Origin: Stenocarpella maydis
Taxonomy: Eukaryota > Ascomycota > Sordariomycetes > Diaporthales > Diaporthaceae
Reading direction: 5' to 3'
NCBI GenBank assembly: GCA_002270565.1
Contig: NQMI01000089.1
Coordinates: 161,488 to 178,905, forward strand
DNA length: 17,418 bases
The position numbers and the translations under genes are program-made. Shown here in pieces: positions 1 through 9,762 of this stretch (within the stretch, counting starts at the first letter, position 1; each line of letters starts with the position of its first letter). Below the pieces are notes generated by a model. The model worked only from the letters and a program-made list of their open reading frames with translations. It was not told the origin of the DNA and did no database searches.

Positions 1-1260
1 TAATATTAGTATTTAATACTACTAGTGGTATCTTCATTATTTATTTACAAGCATTTTAGTTTATTAGTATTAAAAATACTACTTAATTAAAATTAATATT
101 AACTTTTTATTATTTTATTATTACTAATATTTTAAATTTAAGCAACTTAATGAATTATCTTAACGCTTGTTTATTTAAAAGGTATATAATGTAATGATTT
201 ATAAAGTAAGCTATTTAATTAAGTTTAATATAAATTCCAAACTTAATTTTAATGCTAATATTAGCTTATTAATATTCTAATATAAGGTTTTAGTTATCCT
301 TCTTTTTATTATAATAATTATATATAAAGTAGCCCTTCTTATTACAATGATAATACTTAATATCCTTTTCATCTCTCTTTAGCTATTATTAAGCTACATT
401 AAGTTTTATAAGTCTTATATATTATCTTAAAACTATAATTCTAAATTAATAGCATGTTTTAGTATTAACATTATATTAAAACTCCTTAGAGCTATTACCT
501 TTTTCTTTCTATATAATATTTATATAGCCAATCACTAATTTTAACAGCTATCTTAATATATTACCAAGAAATTCTTAAATTGGTTTTAATTATCTAGTTT
601 ATTTTTTACTTCATCCTTAAATTTGTTATAAGTTATAAAAATATGGGTATTATTTATATAATGAATTTATATATAAATATATTTCAATTCTATTATATAC
701 ATTAAAGTAACTTCTTTTTATATAAGCTATATAAGTCCTTACCCAACCTATTATTCTTCATCTAAGTCTTAAAAGAGAGTTCTTAAAGCAGCTTTATAAC
801 CTTTATATGTATTAAAGATTTTTTAAGTTTTATATTCATATTATATAAAGTTTTTATTATTTAAATAGTTCTTGAAGTAAAGCTTAATCTATATAAGGGC
901 TTATTCCTTTAAATAAAATAATATATATATAACTTATTTTCTATTAGATTAAATATCTTTTCTATAGAATTAATAACAGGCTTTAACTTAGGTTAAGTGA
1001 TCTTAGAGTTACCTTATAGTTTTATTATAGGATATAAGAATATTAAGCTTTATATACTCTCTAGCTAAAATAAGTATATTAATAATATTAGTAGCTATTT
1101 ATAGGGAATAAATTTCTTATTAAAGTATTTTTATTTCTTCATTTTAATAAGTTTAATATTTTATAAACATATAAATATAGTTTATTTTAGTAATTATTTT
1201 GAATATTCTTAAGGAATAATCAATATATATTCAGTATTAACTATTTTTTACTAAAAGTTA
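1..1260. other. AT-rich decayed repeat DNA, left flank
   Basis: Apart from the zinc-knuckle relic entered separately, this stretch is almost pure A and T with very few CpA, TpG or CpG steps, and all six frames are dense in TAA and TAG. The minus strand from about 1200 down to 300 is probably the rest of a Gag-type frame, because it leads into the knuckle, but no other motif was recognisable. The left edge probably cuts the element: a pol region would lie beyond base 1 on the minus strand. Confidence 0.5.
296..380 (-). pseudogene. Retrotransposon Gag CCHC zinc-knuckle relic
   Basis: On the minus strand a frame without stops reads KRDEKDIKYYHCNKKGYF and continues IYNYYNKKKDN. The spacing is exactly that of a retroviral-type knuckle, C-x2-C-x4-H-x4-C, with the second Cys kept and the first Cys, the His and the last Cys each read as Tyr. 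TGT/TGC to TAT/TAC and CAC/CAT to TAC/TAT are the G-to-A and C-to-T changes expected of RIP. Lysine-rich flanks fit the nucleocapsid part of Gag, which binds the element RNA. The frame stops at TAA just after the knuckle. Whether the element was Ty1/copia or Ty3/gypsy cannot be told. It does not overlap relics A or B, so it is a third retroelement. The residues and spacing are seen; the family is inferred. Confidence 0.6.
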
Positions 1261-1271
1261 TATTAACAATC

Positions 1272-1594
<323 letters not shown>

Positions 1595-1626
1595 ATTATA
1601 TTTAGATATTATTATATTTAGATATT
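1595..1626. repeat. 16-bp tandem duplication beside the microsatellite
   Basis: The unit ATTATATTTAGATATT occurs twice in exact tandem, directly abutting the right end of the TTA array. It probably arose by the same slippage activity. Confidence 0.85.
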
Positions 1627-1704
1627 ATAAATGTAAAGTTTAGGGTAATTATATAAGTTATTATTTAAGGTTTGTATAAAATAGTTAAATAAAAGTTATT
1701 AAAA

Positions 1705-1930
1705 TATAATAATTATAAATAGTTTTTAGCTAACAAATCTAATAATTATATTTATATTTAAGGGGCATTCAAGGTAGAATTATTCCAAATAATATAATAA
1801 TACTAATCAAGAGCTATGAAAGCTATTTTTTGGTAAATACTTAAATTAATTGCTAAGGAGTTATCCTAAGCTATGCTATCTAGTAGTAATCATTATAAGT
1901 TTATATAGTCTATCTCTTTAGCCCAACTTA
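1705..1930 (+). repeat. Core repeat K, copy 1
   Basis: This is the first of five diverged copies of a ~210-bp dispersed sequence, called K here. Shared landmarks in order are TTTATATTTAAG, then a GGTAGAATTATTC block, an AAGAGCTAT block, AATACTTAAATTAA, a TATCCTAAGCTAT block, and an end at TCTATCTCTTTAGCC. The other copies are at about 3627-3790 (minus), 13625-13845 (minus), 15140-15362 (plus) and 16776-16915 (plus, 3'-truncated). No coding frame was recognised. It may be a MITE-like element, a piece of a larger DNA transposon, or an LTR/UTR fragment. Confidence 0.75.
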
Positions 1931-2180
1931 CTAGGAGCGCTAGTTATACCTAGTAATCAAGTATAAGGGAGCGCTAGGAGTGATTATTACTCTAGTTGCA
2001 CCTTGGTATTAAAGCGCTAGAAGCAATTATTGCTCCAATCGCTCCTGCTTACCTAATACTAGGTCACATACTAGGCTATACCTATTTATTGCCGCTTCCT
2101 CTAGTCTGCTGAGCTGGCCTAATAGGTTCCTATCCAACTCAAGGACAACTGCTAGTCCTATTTCTACTAGGGTCGTAACA
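1931..2180. repeat. Less AT-rich tail of K with AGCGCTAG repeats
   Basis: Directly after K copy 1 the base composition becomes more balanced. AGCGCTAG occurs three times, at 1936-1943, 1970-1977 and 2013-2020. Each is followed by a diverged T/ATTA-rich spacer, giving an imperfect 34-43 bp tandem repeat. A CGCTCC at about 2040 is inverted relative to the GGAGCG of the first units. No protein frame is visible. The tails after other K copies are also made of short repeats but of different motifs, which resembles the subterminal repeats of some DNA transposons (inference). Confidence 0.55.
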
Positions 2181-2229
2181 AAATATATAAGGTATAACTT
2201 TAAATTTAAGGGACCTAATTAAAATAAAA

Positions 2230-2500
2230 AAGATAATCCTACTTATCTAACTTCTTAAAATGTTGCTTCTCTATACATAATGTTATAATAAATCCATAAA
2301 GATATTTATAACGAAAAACATAGATAATCAAAAAAAGTAGAAATATATTAAATAAAGTTTTTGAAAATAAAAAATAATGAAAAAGGGTAATAATATTATA
2401 AATGTAAGAGGAATAAAACTAAAGATTAAATATTAATCCTCTAAAGGTATAAACAAAACCCTACTAGCTAGCTAAATAAGCTAATAAGAAGGAGTATACA
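2230..2500 (+). repeat. Dispersed direct repeat D, copy 1
   Basis: Matches 3190-3490 in the same orientation with RIP-like differences. The clearest shared parts are GTAATAATATTATAAATGTA, ATTAATCCTCTAAAGGTATA followed by AA(A)CCCT, and AGCTAGCTA. No coding frame was recognised. The two copies flank the LTR-like sequence at 2600-2770, so they may be remnants of one interrupted tandem or of two insertions. Confidence 0.65.
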
Positions 2501-2599
2501 CTAATAAGGTTATATAATAGATTAAAAGGATAATTAAAATAATTAAGTAATATTACTCTAAATAATATAAATACCCTATACTCTTATTACTTCTAGGAA

Positions 2600-2775
2600 G
2601 TAATTATGATGGGCGTTGCCTAGGGCTGGTTATCCGGCTTACATAACCGGACTCCAAGTATTTAGACACATTTCCTAAGGGCTCACTACGGGAACCCTTT
2701 ATCTCTCTTTTCTTTATCTCTTATACTTTATATTAATTTAATTAGATTCCCTAGACTTATCTATAAACCATATAA
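2600..2775 (+). repeat. LTR-like sequence L, copy 1 (possible solo LTR)
   Basis: A better preserved patch beginning at about TGATGGGCGTTGCC and running through TCCGGCTTACATAACCGGAC, AAGTATTTAGACACATTTCC and GGGAACCC, then a CT-rich tract and ATTAATTTAATTAGATTCC. It matches 15385-15560 on the opposite strand over its whole length. The other copy is preceded by a polypurine tract, which is what suggests an LTR. A hairpin is possible where GGTTATCCGG meets CCGGAC. No polypurine tract or adjacent coding relic is visible here, so a solo LTR is the simplest reading. The exact ends are not fixed. Confidence 0.6.
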
Positions 2776-3190
2776 TATTATAAAAGACCCTCTTCTTTAC
2801 TTAAGTAGTCTAAAAGAGTACTTATTTTCCTTTCCTTAATCTTTATTCTCAAATATCTAATTTCCCTTAATTTTCTTATACCTACCTATCTAATATACCC
2901 AACTTAATAAGATACCTACTTATTATATATAACTTCTTTAATAAAGCTTCTTATACTTAGTAAAGTATATCCTTAGCTTTTTCTTTTTAATACTCTAGAT
3001 ATCTTTTCTTTAAAATCTAATTTTAATGTAAAGAAACTAGAGTTAAAAAAATTAAAATTAAATAAATAAGATAATTTATTAGTTATTTAAACTTATAAAT
3101 ACACCTATACCTATGTAAGAATAGCTATAATAAATATGAATACTTCTTATTATATTTATAATATAAGTCATAAAATACACTTTTTAAACG
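2776..3190. other. AT-rich stretch without recognisable content
   Basis: Only A/T-rich DNA dense in stops is seen between the LTR-like copy and direct repeat D copy 2. No motif or protein similarity could be supported on either strand. Confidence 0.5.
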
Positions 3191-3490
3191 TTTCTTTTTG
3201 ATTAATGAGATAATAGTATTATATTCTTCTATAGTTTAAAAATAAAGTATAAATATATAGCTTATCAACATAATTAATAAATGTATAAAAAATATTTGAA
3301 AATACATATAAATGAAAAGAGAATAAAGAAAGAACCCACTATATATCTTTCCTAAAAAAGAAAACTAATAAAGAAAGAAAATAATATTATGAATATAATA
3401 ATAATAAAAACTAAAAACAGACTATTAATCTACTAAAGGTATAAATAAACCCTATAAGCTAGCTACCTAAGCCTATAAAAAGAGGCATAG
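3190..3490 (+). repeat. Dispersed direct repeat D, copy 2
   Basis: Diverged second copy of 2230-2500. It keeps AATAATATTATGAATATAAT, then ATTAATCTACTAAAGGTATA followed by AATAAACCCT, and AGCTAGCTA near its right end. It differs from copy 1 by many transitions and several small indels. Confidence 0.65.
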
Positions 3491-3551
3491 CTATTACTAT
3501 ATATAATCTAGATTACTTACTTATATAAGGAAGAGATAACTTAAATTATTA

Positions 3552-3640
3552 GCAGAGTAATAAGCTAAGTAAGCTATTAAACTACTATAATTACTAACTT
3601 ATTAGTAAGCTAGTAAGCTAAGTAAGCTAGGCTAAAGAGA
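3552..3640. repeat. AGTAAGCTA-type short tandem repeats
   Basis: Repeated AAGCTA/AGTAAGCTA words occur at about 3552-3575 and again at 3604-3632, running straight into the end of K copy 2. On the minus strand this is the tail that follows K, so it is equivalent in position to the AGCGCTAG tail of copy 1 although the motif differs. Confidence 0.6.
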
Positions 3641-3790
3641 TAGATTATATAAACTTATAAATATTACTATTATATAGTATAGCTTAAGATAACTCTTTAG
3701 TAATTAATTCAAGTATTCACCTAGGAATAGCCTTATTAGCTTTTAATTATTGTTATTATATTACTTAGAATAATTCCACCTTAATGTAAT
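3627..3790 (-). repeat. Core repeat K, copy 2 (minus strand)
   Basis: Its reverse complement aligns with 1750-1930 and 15195-15362. It shares GTGGAATTATTCTAAGTAAT, GGCTATTCCTA, the TTAAGCTATA block and the end TCTATCTCTTTAGCC. The outermost part seen in copies 3 and 4 (GGTTCTTAGCTAATAAACCT) is missing, because the telomere-motif block joins here instead. Confidence 0.75.
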
Positions 3791-4185
3791 AATACTAAAC
3801 CTGTATAGGGTTCAGTAGATAACCTATAGGCTTTATATTAGCAGAGGAGCATAGAGGTAATAGTTGATTGAGTTATAATATATAAAGATACTATTTATAA
3901 AGAGGGTATAATTAGAAGCTATAAGGCTATCCAGTTAGTAGAATTGAATATTTAAATTAACAACTAAAAAGTTTATTTTATAGAAGCTATCTATAGTAGT
4001 AATGATTATATCCTTATGTATTCTAACTCTTTATCTAACCCTAGTAGTGGACTATATGAACTGCTTATTGATTTGCATGATCCAGCCTTATAGTTAGCTA
4101 GACTATTTATTAGTCCTATTAGTTTACCCTAATTAGTAGGTCCCTAACCCTAACCCTAGTTATCTGGTGCATTATTATTAACTCA
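3791..4185 (-). repeat. Telomere-motif block T, copy 1 (minus strand)
   Basis: The reverse complement aligns with 16985-17370 along nearly all its length. Shared sections include the telomere-like run, GGGACCTACTAA, ACTAATAGGAC, AGATAAAGAGTTA, GATAGCCTTATAGCTT, a block ending TATAAATAGTATCTTTATAT, and CCTATAGGTTAT. This copy keeps more G and C than the one at the right end. No protein was recognised in it. The order of K and T differs in the two loci: on the minus strand here it is T then K, and at 16.8-17.4 kb it is K then T. That would fit a tandem K-T array broken at different points. Confidence 0.75.
4142..4159 (-). repeat. Interstitial telomere-like repeat
   Basis: CCCTAACCCTAACCCTAG is three units of the CCCTAA/TTAGGG telomere repeat used by most filamentous ascomycetes, with one substitution at the end. 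It lies inside a dispersed repeat, not at a sequence end. The matching position of the other copy (16991-17013) has about four degenerate units. Confidence 0.8.
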
Positions 4186-4330
4186 GGCGGGGAAGCATTT
4201 ATAGGCCTTTAATGTAGGCGCCTGGGATTATCTTCTATAGTAGTTAGCAGTTAATAAGTGTGTGTTTATAATATTACCTCCCTTCTTACTTCCTTTATTA
4301 TTAAAGGTATCTGTTAAACGGAACCGCTCA

Positions 4331-4375
4331 GCAAGGAGTTACCCTAGACTTTGTGCAAGGAGTTACCCTAGACTT
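4331..4375. repeat. 24-bp tandem duplication
   Basis: GCAAGGAGTTACCCTAGACT starts at 4331 and again at 4355, a period of 24. The word AAGGAGTTACCCTA resembles AAGGAGTTATCCTA in core repeat K copy 1 (about 1855-1868) and differs by one C/T, so it may be an unmutated relative of part of K. Confidence 0.85.
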
Positions 4376-4683
4376 GCGAGTCAGGCGATTTTCGCTAAGT
4401 ACGCCCAGTGCGTGCGTGACGCAAGATGAGTTTGGTGGCCGTGAGTCGATTATTTTGGCCTGCATTTGCACCTTAATTTAGACCTCTGCATTACCCTTAT
4501 TTCTTACCCAAAAAGTATATAACTTAGTGCATTGGATAGCTTGATTTCTGAAGTTTATATGTACTTAATTTGGGCATTGCTAGGGCTATGGTTGGCTAGT
4601 TGCTTGGAACCAAAGATGGTGTGTTGGAAGGGCGAATTTTCCGGCATTTGCAAATTTGCACCAGAGCCTACCGCAGCGTGCCC

Positions 4684-4684
4684 N
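4684..4684. other. Single ambiguous base N
   Basis: The only non-ACGT base in the window lies between CCC and AGGCC, about 30 bases before the composition falls back to AT-rich. It may be a low-quality call, a polymorphic site, or a join between sequence pieces. Confidence 0.95.
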
Positions 4685-4715
4685 AGGCCTAATTGCGCTC
4701 TAAGGGCAAGATAGT

Positions 4716-5129
4716 TGTTTTTAATTAGAGTTCCTTAGTTAATAAAAATATAAATTAGTTAAATTTCATAGGTACTAATATTAAAAAGTTTATAACTATA
4801 AATAGCTTATTAGGTACTTAAAGTCTATTATTAAGAATAGAAGTTTTTATATTACCTTACTTAATTAATTATATAGTATTTATCTATTTTCATTCTTTCT
4901 TAATTAGTTATTATTAGGGTAACTTTTTAGTATTTAGGGTATTAGTGTAGAAGGAGTAATTAGTATTATTGAATTTTCCTAAGAGTATAACTAGTTATAG
5001 TTGTTAGTTATTAGTCTTATAATTAGTCTTCTATTAATTATTCCTATTATTTTATCTATATTAGGAATTAGGGTTTATTATATAGCTTTATTATAATATT
5101 TTAATATAGCTTACTATATATAGAGCTTT
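4716..5129. other. AT-rich flank beyond relic A's 3' end
   Basis: This is where the 3' LTR of relic A would be expected on the minus strand. No polypurine tract, LTR pair or coding frame could be recognised. ATTTAGGGTATTAG and similar words occur but are too short to interpret. Confidence 0.4.
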
Positions 5130-5240
5130 TACCTACTTTCCTAGCTTTCAGGGACTATTTTATAATACTATACATATAGTACTACTGGCTCTTATATATT
5201 TTTACTAAAGTTATAGCCTTTCTATTTAATAAGGTATTCT
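5130..5240 (-). pseudogene. Relic A: chromodomain
   Basis: The frame reads YLIK*KGYNFSKNI*EP, which is the chromodomain core Y-L-V-K-W-K-G-Y-x-x-S-x-x-T-W-E-P with both Trp codons changed to stops. It follows the integrase in a different register. Chromodomains at the C-terminus of Ty3 integrases tether integration to methylated-histone heterochromatin, so relic A belongs to the chromoviruses. Confidence 0.85.
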
Positions 5241-5699
5241 ATTATTCCTTAGTATTATCTTAATTTCACAATTATCTTTATTTTATATTCTTTATTATAT
5301 TTATTAAGACTTTCAATCTATATTTTAAGTTTTATATTTCAAGATGCTAGGTCCAATAATAAAATATAAAAACTAGGTGTTATTTTATTTCTTAAGGTAA
5401 TAAAAGTTTATATTTAGTATTTAAGAGTTTTTCTAAAATTCTAAAGGGGCTAATCTTTTTATAATCAAGTTTAATACTAGGCTATTTAGTTTTACTATTT
5501 TAATATATAAGGTAGACTTGATTTCCCTTATTAAGAATTAGTTCATTAATCTTTTTCTAATTTATATATTTTATTATTTATTTCTATGTAAAAGAAAGTT
5601 CTTTCTAAATATTTTATTACATTGTGTAATTTATATTAGTCTTTATTCTACTAATTCCACTAGTATAGTATCTAGTAGTAAGTTCTACTATGCCTAAGG

Positions 5700-6460
5700 C
5701 TTATATCTATACAGTATAAAGAAAGGTAACTATCTAGTTATACTAGAGGTTATACTATTATAAGTGAACTATATTAGTAGTAGTAACTTAACTTAATTAT
5801 CTTATAATTAGTTAATATAGCATTAAAGGTATTATTTTATAATTTAATTAATTTATTCTATTCATCTATTTATCTATAGATATACTATTATTAAGATCTT
5901 ATATTTTACTTTAAGGTATTTTATTAGTAACCTTTCAAAGTTTAATATGAAAAGCTTATCTTTATTTAACATAATTTTATATACTATTTTATAATGACTT
6001 ATAATAATTTCTAAATATATATATATAAGTTCTCTTATTATATTACTGTCCTTATATAATATAAAATATATATACTTACTTAGTCTATAAATTACTATTA
6101 GGATACTATTATAGTATACCCTAATTAAGGGTTCTTATAAGAGAGGTAGCTTAATAATAAAGTCTAGACTAATAGATAACTATATAGTTATAAGTACTAG
6201 TAGGGGCTTTAATAGTTTATATAGTATATATCTAGAGGCCTTGTTTTTATTATATAAGTTGCATTTACTAACAATATTTATAACTTTCTTCCTAAGGCTA
6301 GGAATCCAGTAGTTTCTTTAAATCCTTTTAGTAGTTACTATAATGCCTTAGTAGCTATATACTAGTGCTGTATATATTTTATAGATTAGCTTATTTTATT
6401 TCTTTAAATCTATAGGGGTTTTTTAAATTTAAAAGTTAATTCTAATTATAATATTAAGTT
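5700..6460 (-). pseudogene. Relic A: integrase (zinc-binding and DD35E core)
   Basis: The N-terminal zinc-binding part is seen as YWIPSLRKKV and then NIVSKCNLYNKNKASR, matching YYWPxMRKxV and C-x2-C-x-R-x-K with some Cys lost. The catalytic core begins LSISLDFIIKLP, whose first Asp (6162-6164) is intact, followed by YNSILIVIYRLSKY. The second Asp is Asn (5964-5966) in LNKDKLFILNF, equal to S-D-R-D-K-L-F-T-S-N-F. The Glu (5856-5858) is intact. D2 to E spacing is exactly 36 codons, giving D-x35-E. The enzyme would have inserted element DNA into the chromosome. Confidence 0.9.
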
Positions 6461-6869
6461 TTTAGTTAAAGATAAGGCTTTTATCTTTCTAAATATTAAA
6501 TGTTATTTATCCTATAAGTGAATTTTTATTCTAATAATTAAGTCTTCTACTAGGTATATTAGCTCTAATATTCTTAACTCTATTTACATAAATAGTCTTA
6601 ATATTAAATTATAATAAGAATTCTCTATATCTAATTTATTATTTATTAAAATTCTTAATTATTATAAAGATTATAATATTCTTATAATATATATAAAGCT
6701 TCATTTATTCTTTACGTTTAATAAAGTAGTATTATTAATTTCAAAATATATTTATTGTTACTATAAATTCCTTATTTAGTATAATATATCTAGTATCTAA
6801 TCTACTAAATTTTATAACTTTGTCTTTAAGTATTTAGAAAGCTTATTATTTTATTTTTATTCATCTAAA

Positions 6870-7700
6870 TATAAGATCCTTCTTTATAAGGTTTATAAGA
6901 GGTTTTATAATATTAGTATATTATATAATGAACTATCTATAGAAGTAAGTATATTTAAGGAATGCTCTAATATCCTTAATATTAGTTAGTATTAGCTATT
7001 TCTTAATTACTTGAACTTTACCTTCTTATATCTTAATCTACCCTAATTTAATTATATATCTAAGGTAGTTAACCTTTTAAGAGTAGTATTTATATTTCTC
7101 TAGTTTTATAAGAAGGTTTATATCTTAAAGCTTCTATAATACTTATATAATATATTCCTTATAATATTTAAGGTTCTTTAAAAAAATATAAATATTATTA
7201 AGGTAAGTAATAATAAAGATAATTCAATATTTATATAGAATATAGTTAATTATTTTTTAAAATAAAGGTAGTATATTAGTTAATTTAAAACATATAAATA
7301 TTATTATATATTATTTGTAGTATATTTTAAATGCTATCTTTTTATTCTTTTCTCTTTTTAATTTAAATAAAGTTATATTTATACTTTAGGTTGAGTATTA
7401 TAAATCATTTTTCTTCTTTAAGTTAATCAATAAGTTCCTTAATAAGAGGAAGGAGGTATTAATTTTTAATTATAATGTTATTAAGTTACTAATAGTTAAT
7501 ATATAGTTATAGTTTGCTATTCTTCTTAAGTATAAAGAGGATTGGGTATCCTGCTAATAATTATAAAGGTTTAATGAATTCTTTCATAAGGCTCTTATTA
7601 AGGTAGTTTTTAAGTACTTTAAGTTATTCCTTATTAAATTTATAATTAGTTTAAATTATAGTATGGTTTTTAATTTTAAGAGTATTTTATAATCTTATTA
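6870..7700 (-). pseudogene. Relic A: reverse transcriptase domain
   Basis: Ordered RT landmarks are visible in one frame. FKLTN followed by LPLF at 7260-7290 equals F-G-L-T-N-A-P-x-x-F. TYLNNIYIF equals Y-L-D-D-I-L-I-Y, with both catalytic Asp codons (7194-7199) now AAT Asn. Next come LIKLEKYKYY (the V-K-L-x-K-C-x-F block) and DIRAFLKYTYFYR, then IKPL and LIKKD (the S-F-L-G-x-x-N-F-Y-R to L-T-K-K-D connection). These are characteristic of Ty3/gypsy and not of LINE or copia RT. Loss of both metal-binding Asp makes the product inactive even without the stops. Confidence 0.9.
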
Positions 7701-8149
7701 TATATATTATAATAATATTATATTAAGTTTTTTAGAATACATTTTTAAATTTATAATATTCTCTTAGTATTTATACTAGTTTATTTATATTTATCTTCAT
7801 TTTTCTTCTTTTAAGTAGAGGAGGTATTACTCTATCTACTGCTAGTATATAATATATTAATTAGTTGGTTAGTGCTTTTAAGGGTTAGTTTATAATAGAC
7901 TAATATTTTAATTATATGAGTAATAATCTCCTGATTAACTTTATCCTTTCTATAAGATACTTGAGGGGTTTAATCCTTCTTTATTCTTCTTAAGCTAGGT
8001 TTCCTATCTACTTATAGAGATATCCATAGGTCTATTTAGATACATTATCTACTTACCATCCTTAATAATATAACTCCTTTTTATACTTTTAATTATAACC
8101 TTCCTTTAGAGAATAGTATTATTTTAAAAGATCTAGCTAGTAATTTAAT

Positions 8150-8500
8150 TAATTTAGTGATTTATAACATAGAGCCATAGAAGTCCAAAGATTAATTTAT
8201 AATATACTATATTTATAACATCTAGAGTTATAGGAGTAGTATATCCTTGGATTAACATAAGTAGATAATTAGTCTTTATATTAATTACTTTATTTTTATA
8301 TCCTATCTTTATATCTTTTATAATATTAAGTTTATAATGATCTTCCTTCTAATACTATAACACCTAATCTTTATTAATAATATTTAGTAATATAAATTTA
8401 CCTAAATACTATTATTTAACAATATAGTATTATTTTTTTAAATACTTTCTACTTATAAAATAATATATATATAGTTTCTATAAGTTTTCTATAAGGACTT
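8150..8500 (-). pseudogene. Relic A: aspartic protease region
   Basis: The end of the retropepsin domain is seen as YKLIFGLLWL, matching the family pattern D-L-I-L-G-x-P-W-L (Pro to Leu and Leu to Phe by C-to-T). The Gly is encoded at 8184-8186. Further upstream in the same frame LIEN at about 8484-8495 may be what is left of the catalytic D-S/T-G segment, but that is uncertain. The domain would have cut the Gag-Pol precursor. Confidence 0.6.
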
Positions 8501-9540
8501 GTAGTATATAATTAATTAGTATCCCTTTATAGGTAGTTATTATCTTTTCCTTATTCTTATTATTTTATATATTAAGCATTACTATTACTACTTGCATTAT
8601 TATTTCCTTTCTTTATGCTAGAGTAGGAGCTTCTTATTTAGGTAGATAGGGCATTTAGTTAACTTATATACCTATACTCTATTAAATCCTTATAGGCATT
8701 TAAGTAATAGGTCTCTATTAAGTTTAATAATTATATAAGCCTTAATATTATTATAGCTAGCAATCTTTTAATATTTAAGTTTAAAGTACTTATAAGTCTT
8801 TATAATAGGTCCTAAATAAAACCTTTTAGGGAAGAAAGATTAGCTAGCTTTCTCCTAAAAGTAAATATAATAAGTATGCTAGATGCATAAGATTTATAAG
8901 ATCTCAGTATGCTTAGGGCGCTATAGCTAGAGATAGGCCTTATCTCTGGTTTCTCCAATAGGAGGCTGGTAGAGTTCTTTTATAGCCTATACTATGGGTA
9001 TTCCTATAATAGTAATTCTGGTTGTACTAGTACTAGGCGCGATAGTTTAGCACTTTCCTAAATGCTTCTTAGGGTTCTTACTAGAGTTTTTACATTTATT
9101 AGTATTTTATATAGGGTCTTTATTATTTCCTTAAGTATTACTTTTAGCACTTAAGCAGTTTAAGTTACTATTATTTAAAACTATATTATATAATAATCCT
9201 TATCTTTCTATTATTAACTATCTTTCTTATTAAGGTTATTTAAGGAATTATTTAAAGGCTTCTTTCTTTAAAAGGTATAGTAAGTATTAGTTATTAAAGT
9301 AAGAGGTCTAATTAATAGCTTTATACTTAGGGCTAATATCGGCTACTTTCTTAAGAATAATTAGTAAGTTATCTAGATTCTTAAATATAAGGTATCTTGC
9401 CTTCCGGGTATACTAGATATTCTTTATTAAGTAAACAGCTATATTATTTGAGCTATTTCTAGTATATAGTTATATTAACCTATTATTATTATTCTGGAAT
9501 AGGTCTTTATAGTTATTTCTTAGTTTAACAGCATTCCTTA
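8501..9540 (-). pseudogene. Probable 5' part of relic A (gag region, unassigned)
   Basis: This is the position expected for Gag and the 5' LTR of relic A. Stretches of minus-strand frame with few stops are present, for example about 9250-9430 (register 9395) and 8640-8870 (register 8761), but they lie in different registers and no capsid or zinc-knuckle motif could be recognised. A patch at about 8880-9060 keeps more G and C, including the inverted repeat AGAGATA/TATCTCT at 8929-8947. The junction with relic B is somewhere near 9530-9545. The attribution to relic A rests on position only. Confidence 0.35.
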
Positions 9541-9544
9541 AAGA

Positions 9545-9760
9545 AATATCCTGGCTTTCTATAATTATAGTTAATAGCAGATCCTAAGAAAATAAGAGTA
9601 ATTACTAAGTGGGAGAGGCCTATATTAGTAAGAGGTATATAAAGCTTTTTAGAGTTTACTAACTTTTACTAGATATTTATTAAGAACTACTCCTAAAAAG
9701 CTACCCCTTTAATAGTATTAATTAGAAAAGGGGTGCTATTTTTATAAATATAGGAGCATA
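9545..9760 (+). pseudogene. Relic B: reverse transcriptase C-terminal end
   Basis: The frame shows IADPKKIRVITKW at 9571-9612, then SFLEFTNFY, FIKNYS, then KATPL and LIRKGVLF. This matches the thumb/connection of Ty3 RT: A-D-P-x-K-I-x-A-I-x-x-W-P, S-F-L-G-F-A-N-F-Y-R-x-F-I, and P-L-T-x-L-T-R-K. The palm domain with its Y-x-D-D motif is not found upstream on this strand, which marks the truncation point. Confidence 0.88.
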
Positions 9761-9762
9761 AT

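Larger units (their letters stand above)
4180..4715. other. Less AT-rich island with few signs of RIP
   Basis: Over about 535 bp, CpG, TpG and CpA steps are frequent (for example AAGTACGCCCAGTGCGTGCG at about 4398-4417), in sharp contrast to both flanks. Near-repeats within it include TGCATTTGCACC at about 4461 and GCATTTGCAAATTTGCACC at about 4644. The stretch at 4570-4610 (GGGCATTGCTAGGGCT) resembles the start of LTR-like sequence L. The longest frame, about 4532-4714 on the plus strand, begins with TTG, contains the ambiguous base and has no recognisable domain, so it is not called as a gene. The island may be unique or low-copy DNA that escaped RIP, or a later arrival. Confidence 0.6.
5130..8500 (-). 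pseudogene. Relic A: Ty3/gypsy chromodomain retrotransposon Pol
   Basis: A heavily mutated Pol polyprotein in the canonical Ty3 order protease, reverse transcriptase, RNase H region, integrase and chromodomain. Protease end, RT active site and both downstream integrase residues share one reading register over 2.3 kb (codon low coordinates 8184, 7203, 6162, 5964 and 5856 are all multiples of 3), so net frameshifts there are absent and decay is by substitution. The chromodomain lies in another register (5234), implying at least one indel after the integrase core. Stops are frequent and mostly TAA/TAG where Gln or Trp is expected. Catalytic Asp codons are often AAT. The element once copied itself through an RNA intermediate in the nucleus and cytoplasm, and this copy is dead. 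The RNase H part (about 6850-6500) was too decayed to mark residues. Confidence 0.85.

Noticed and set aside
4532..4714. 60-codon plus-strand open frame in the less mutated island
   Set aside because: It begins with TTG, includes the ambiguous base, has no recognised domain and is no longer than expected by chance in DNA of this composition.
4900..5070. Further TTAGGG words (ATTTAGGGTATTAG and similar)
   Set aside because: They are single, non-tandem and too short to count as telomere-like arrays.
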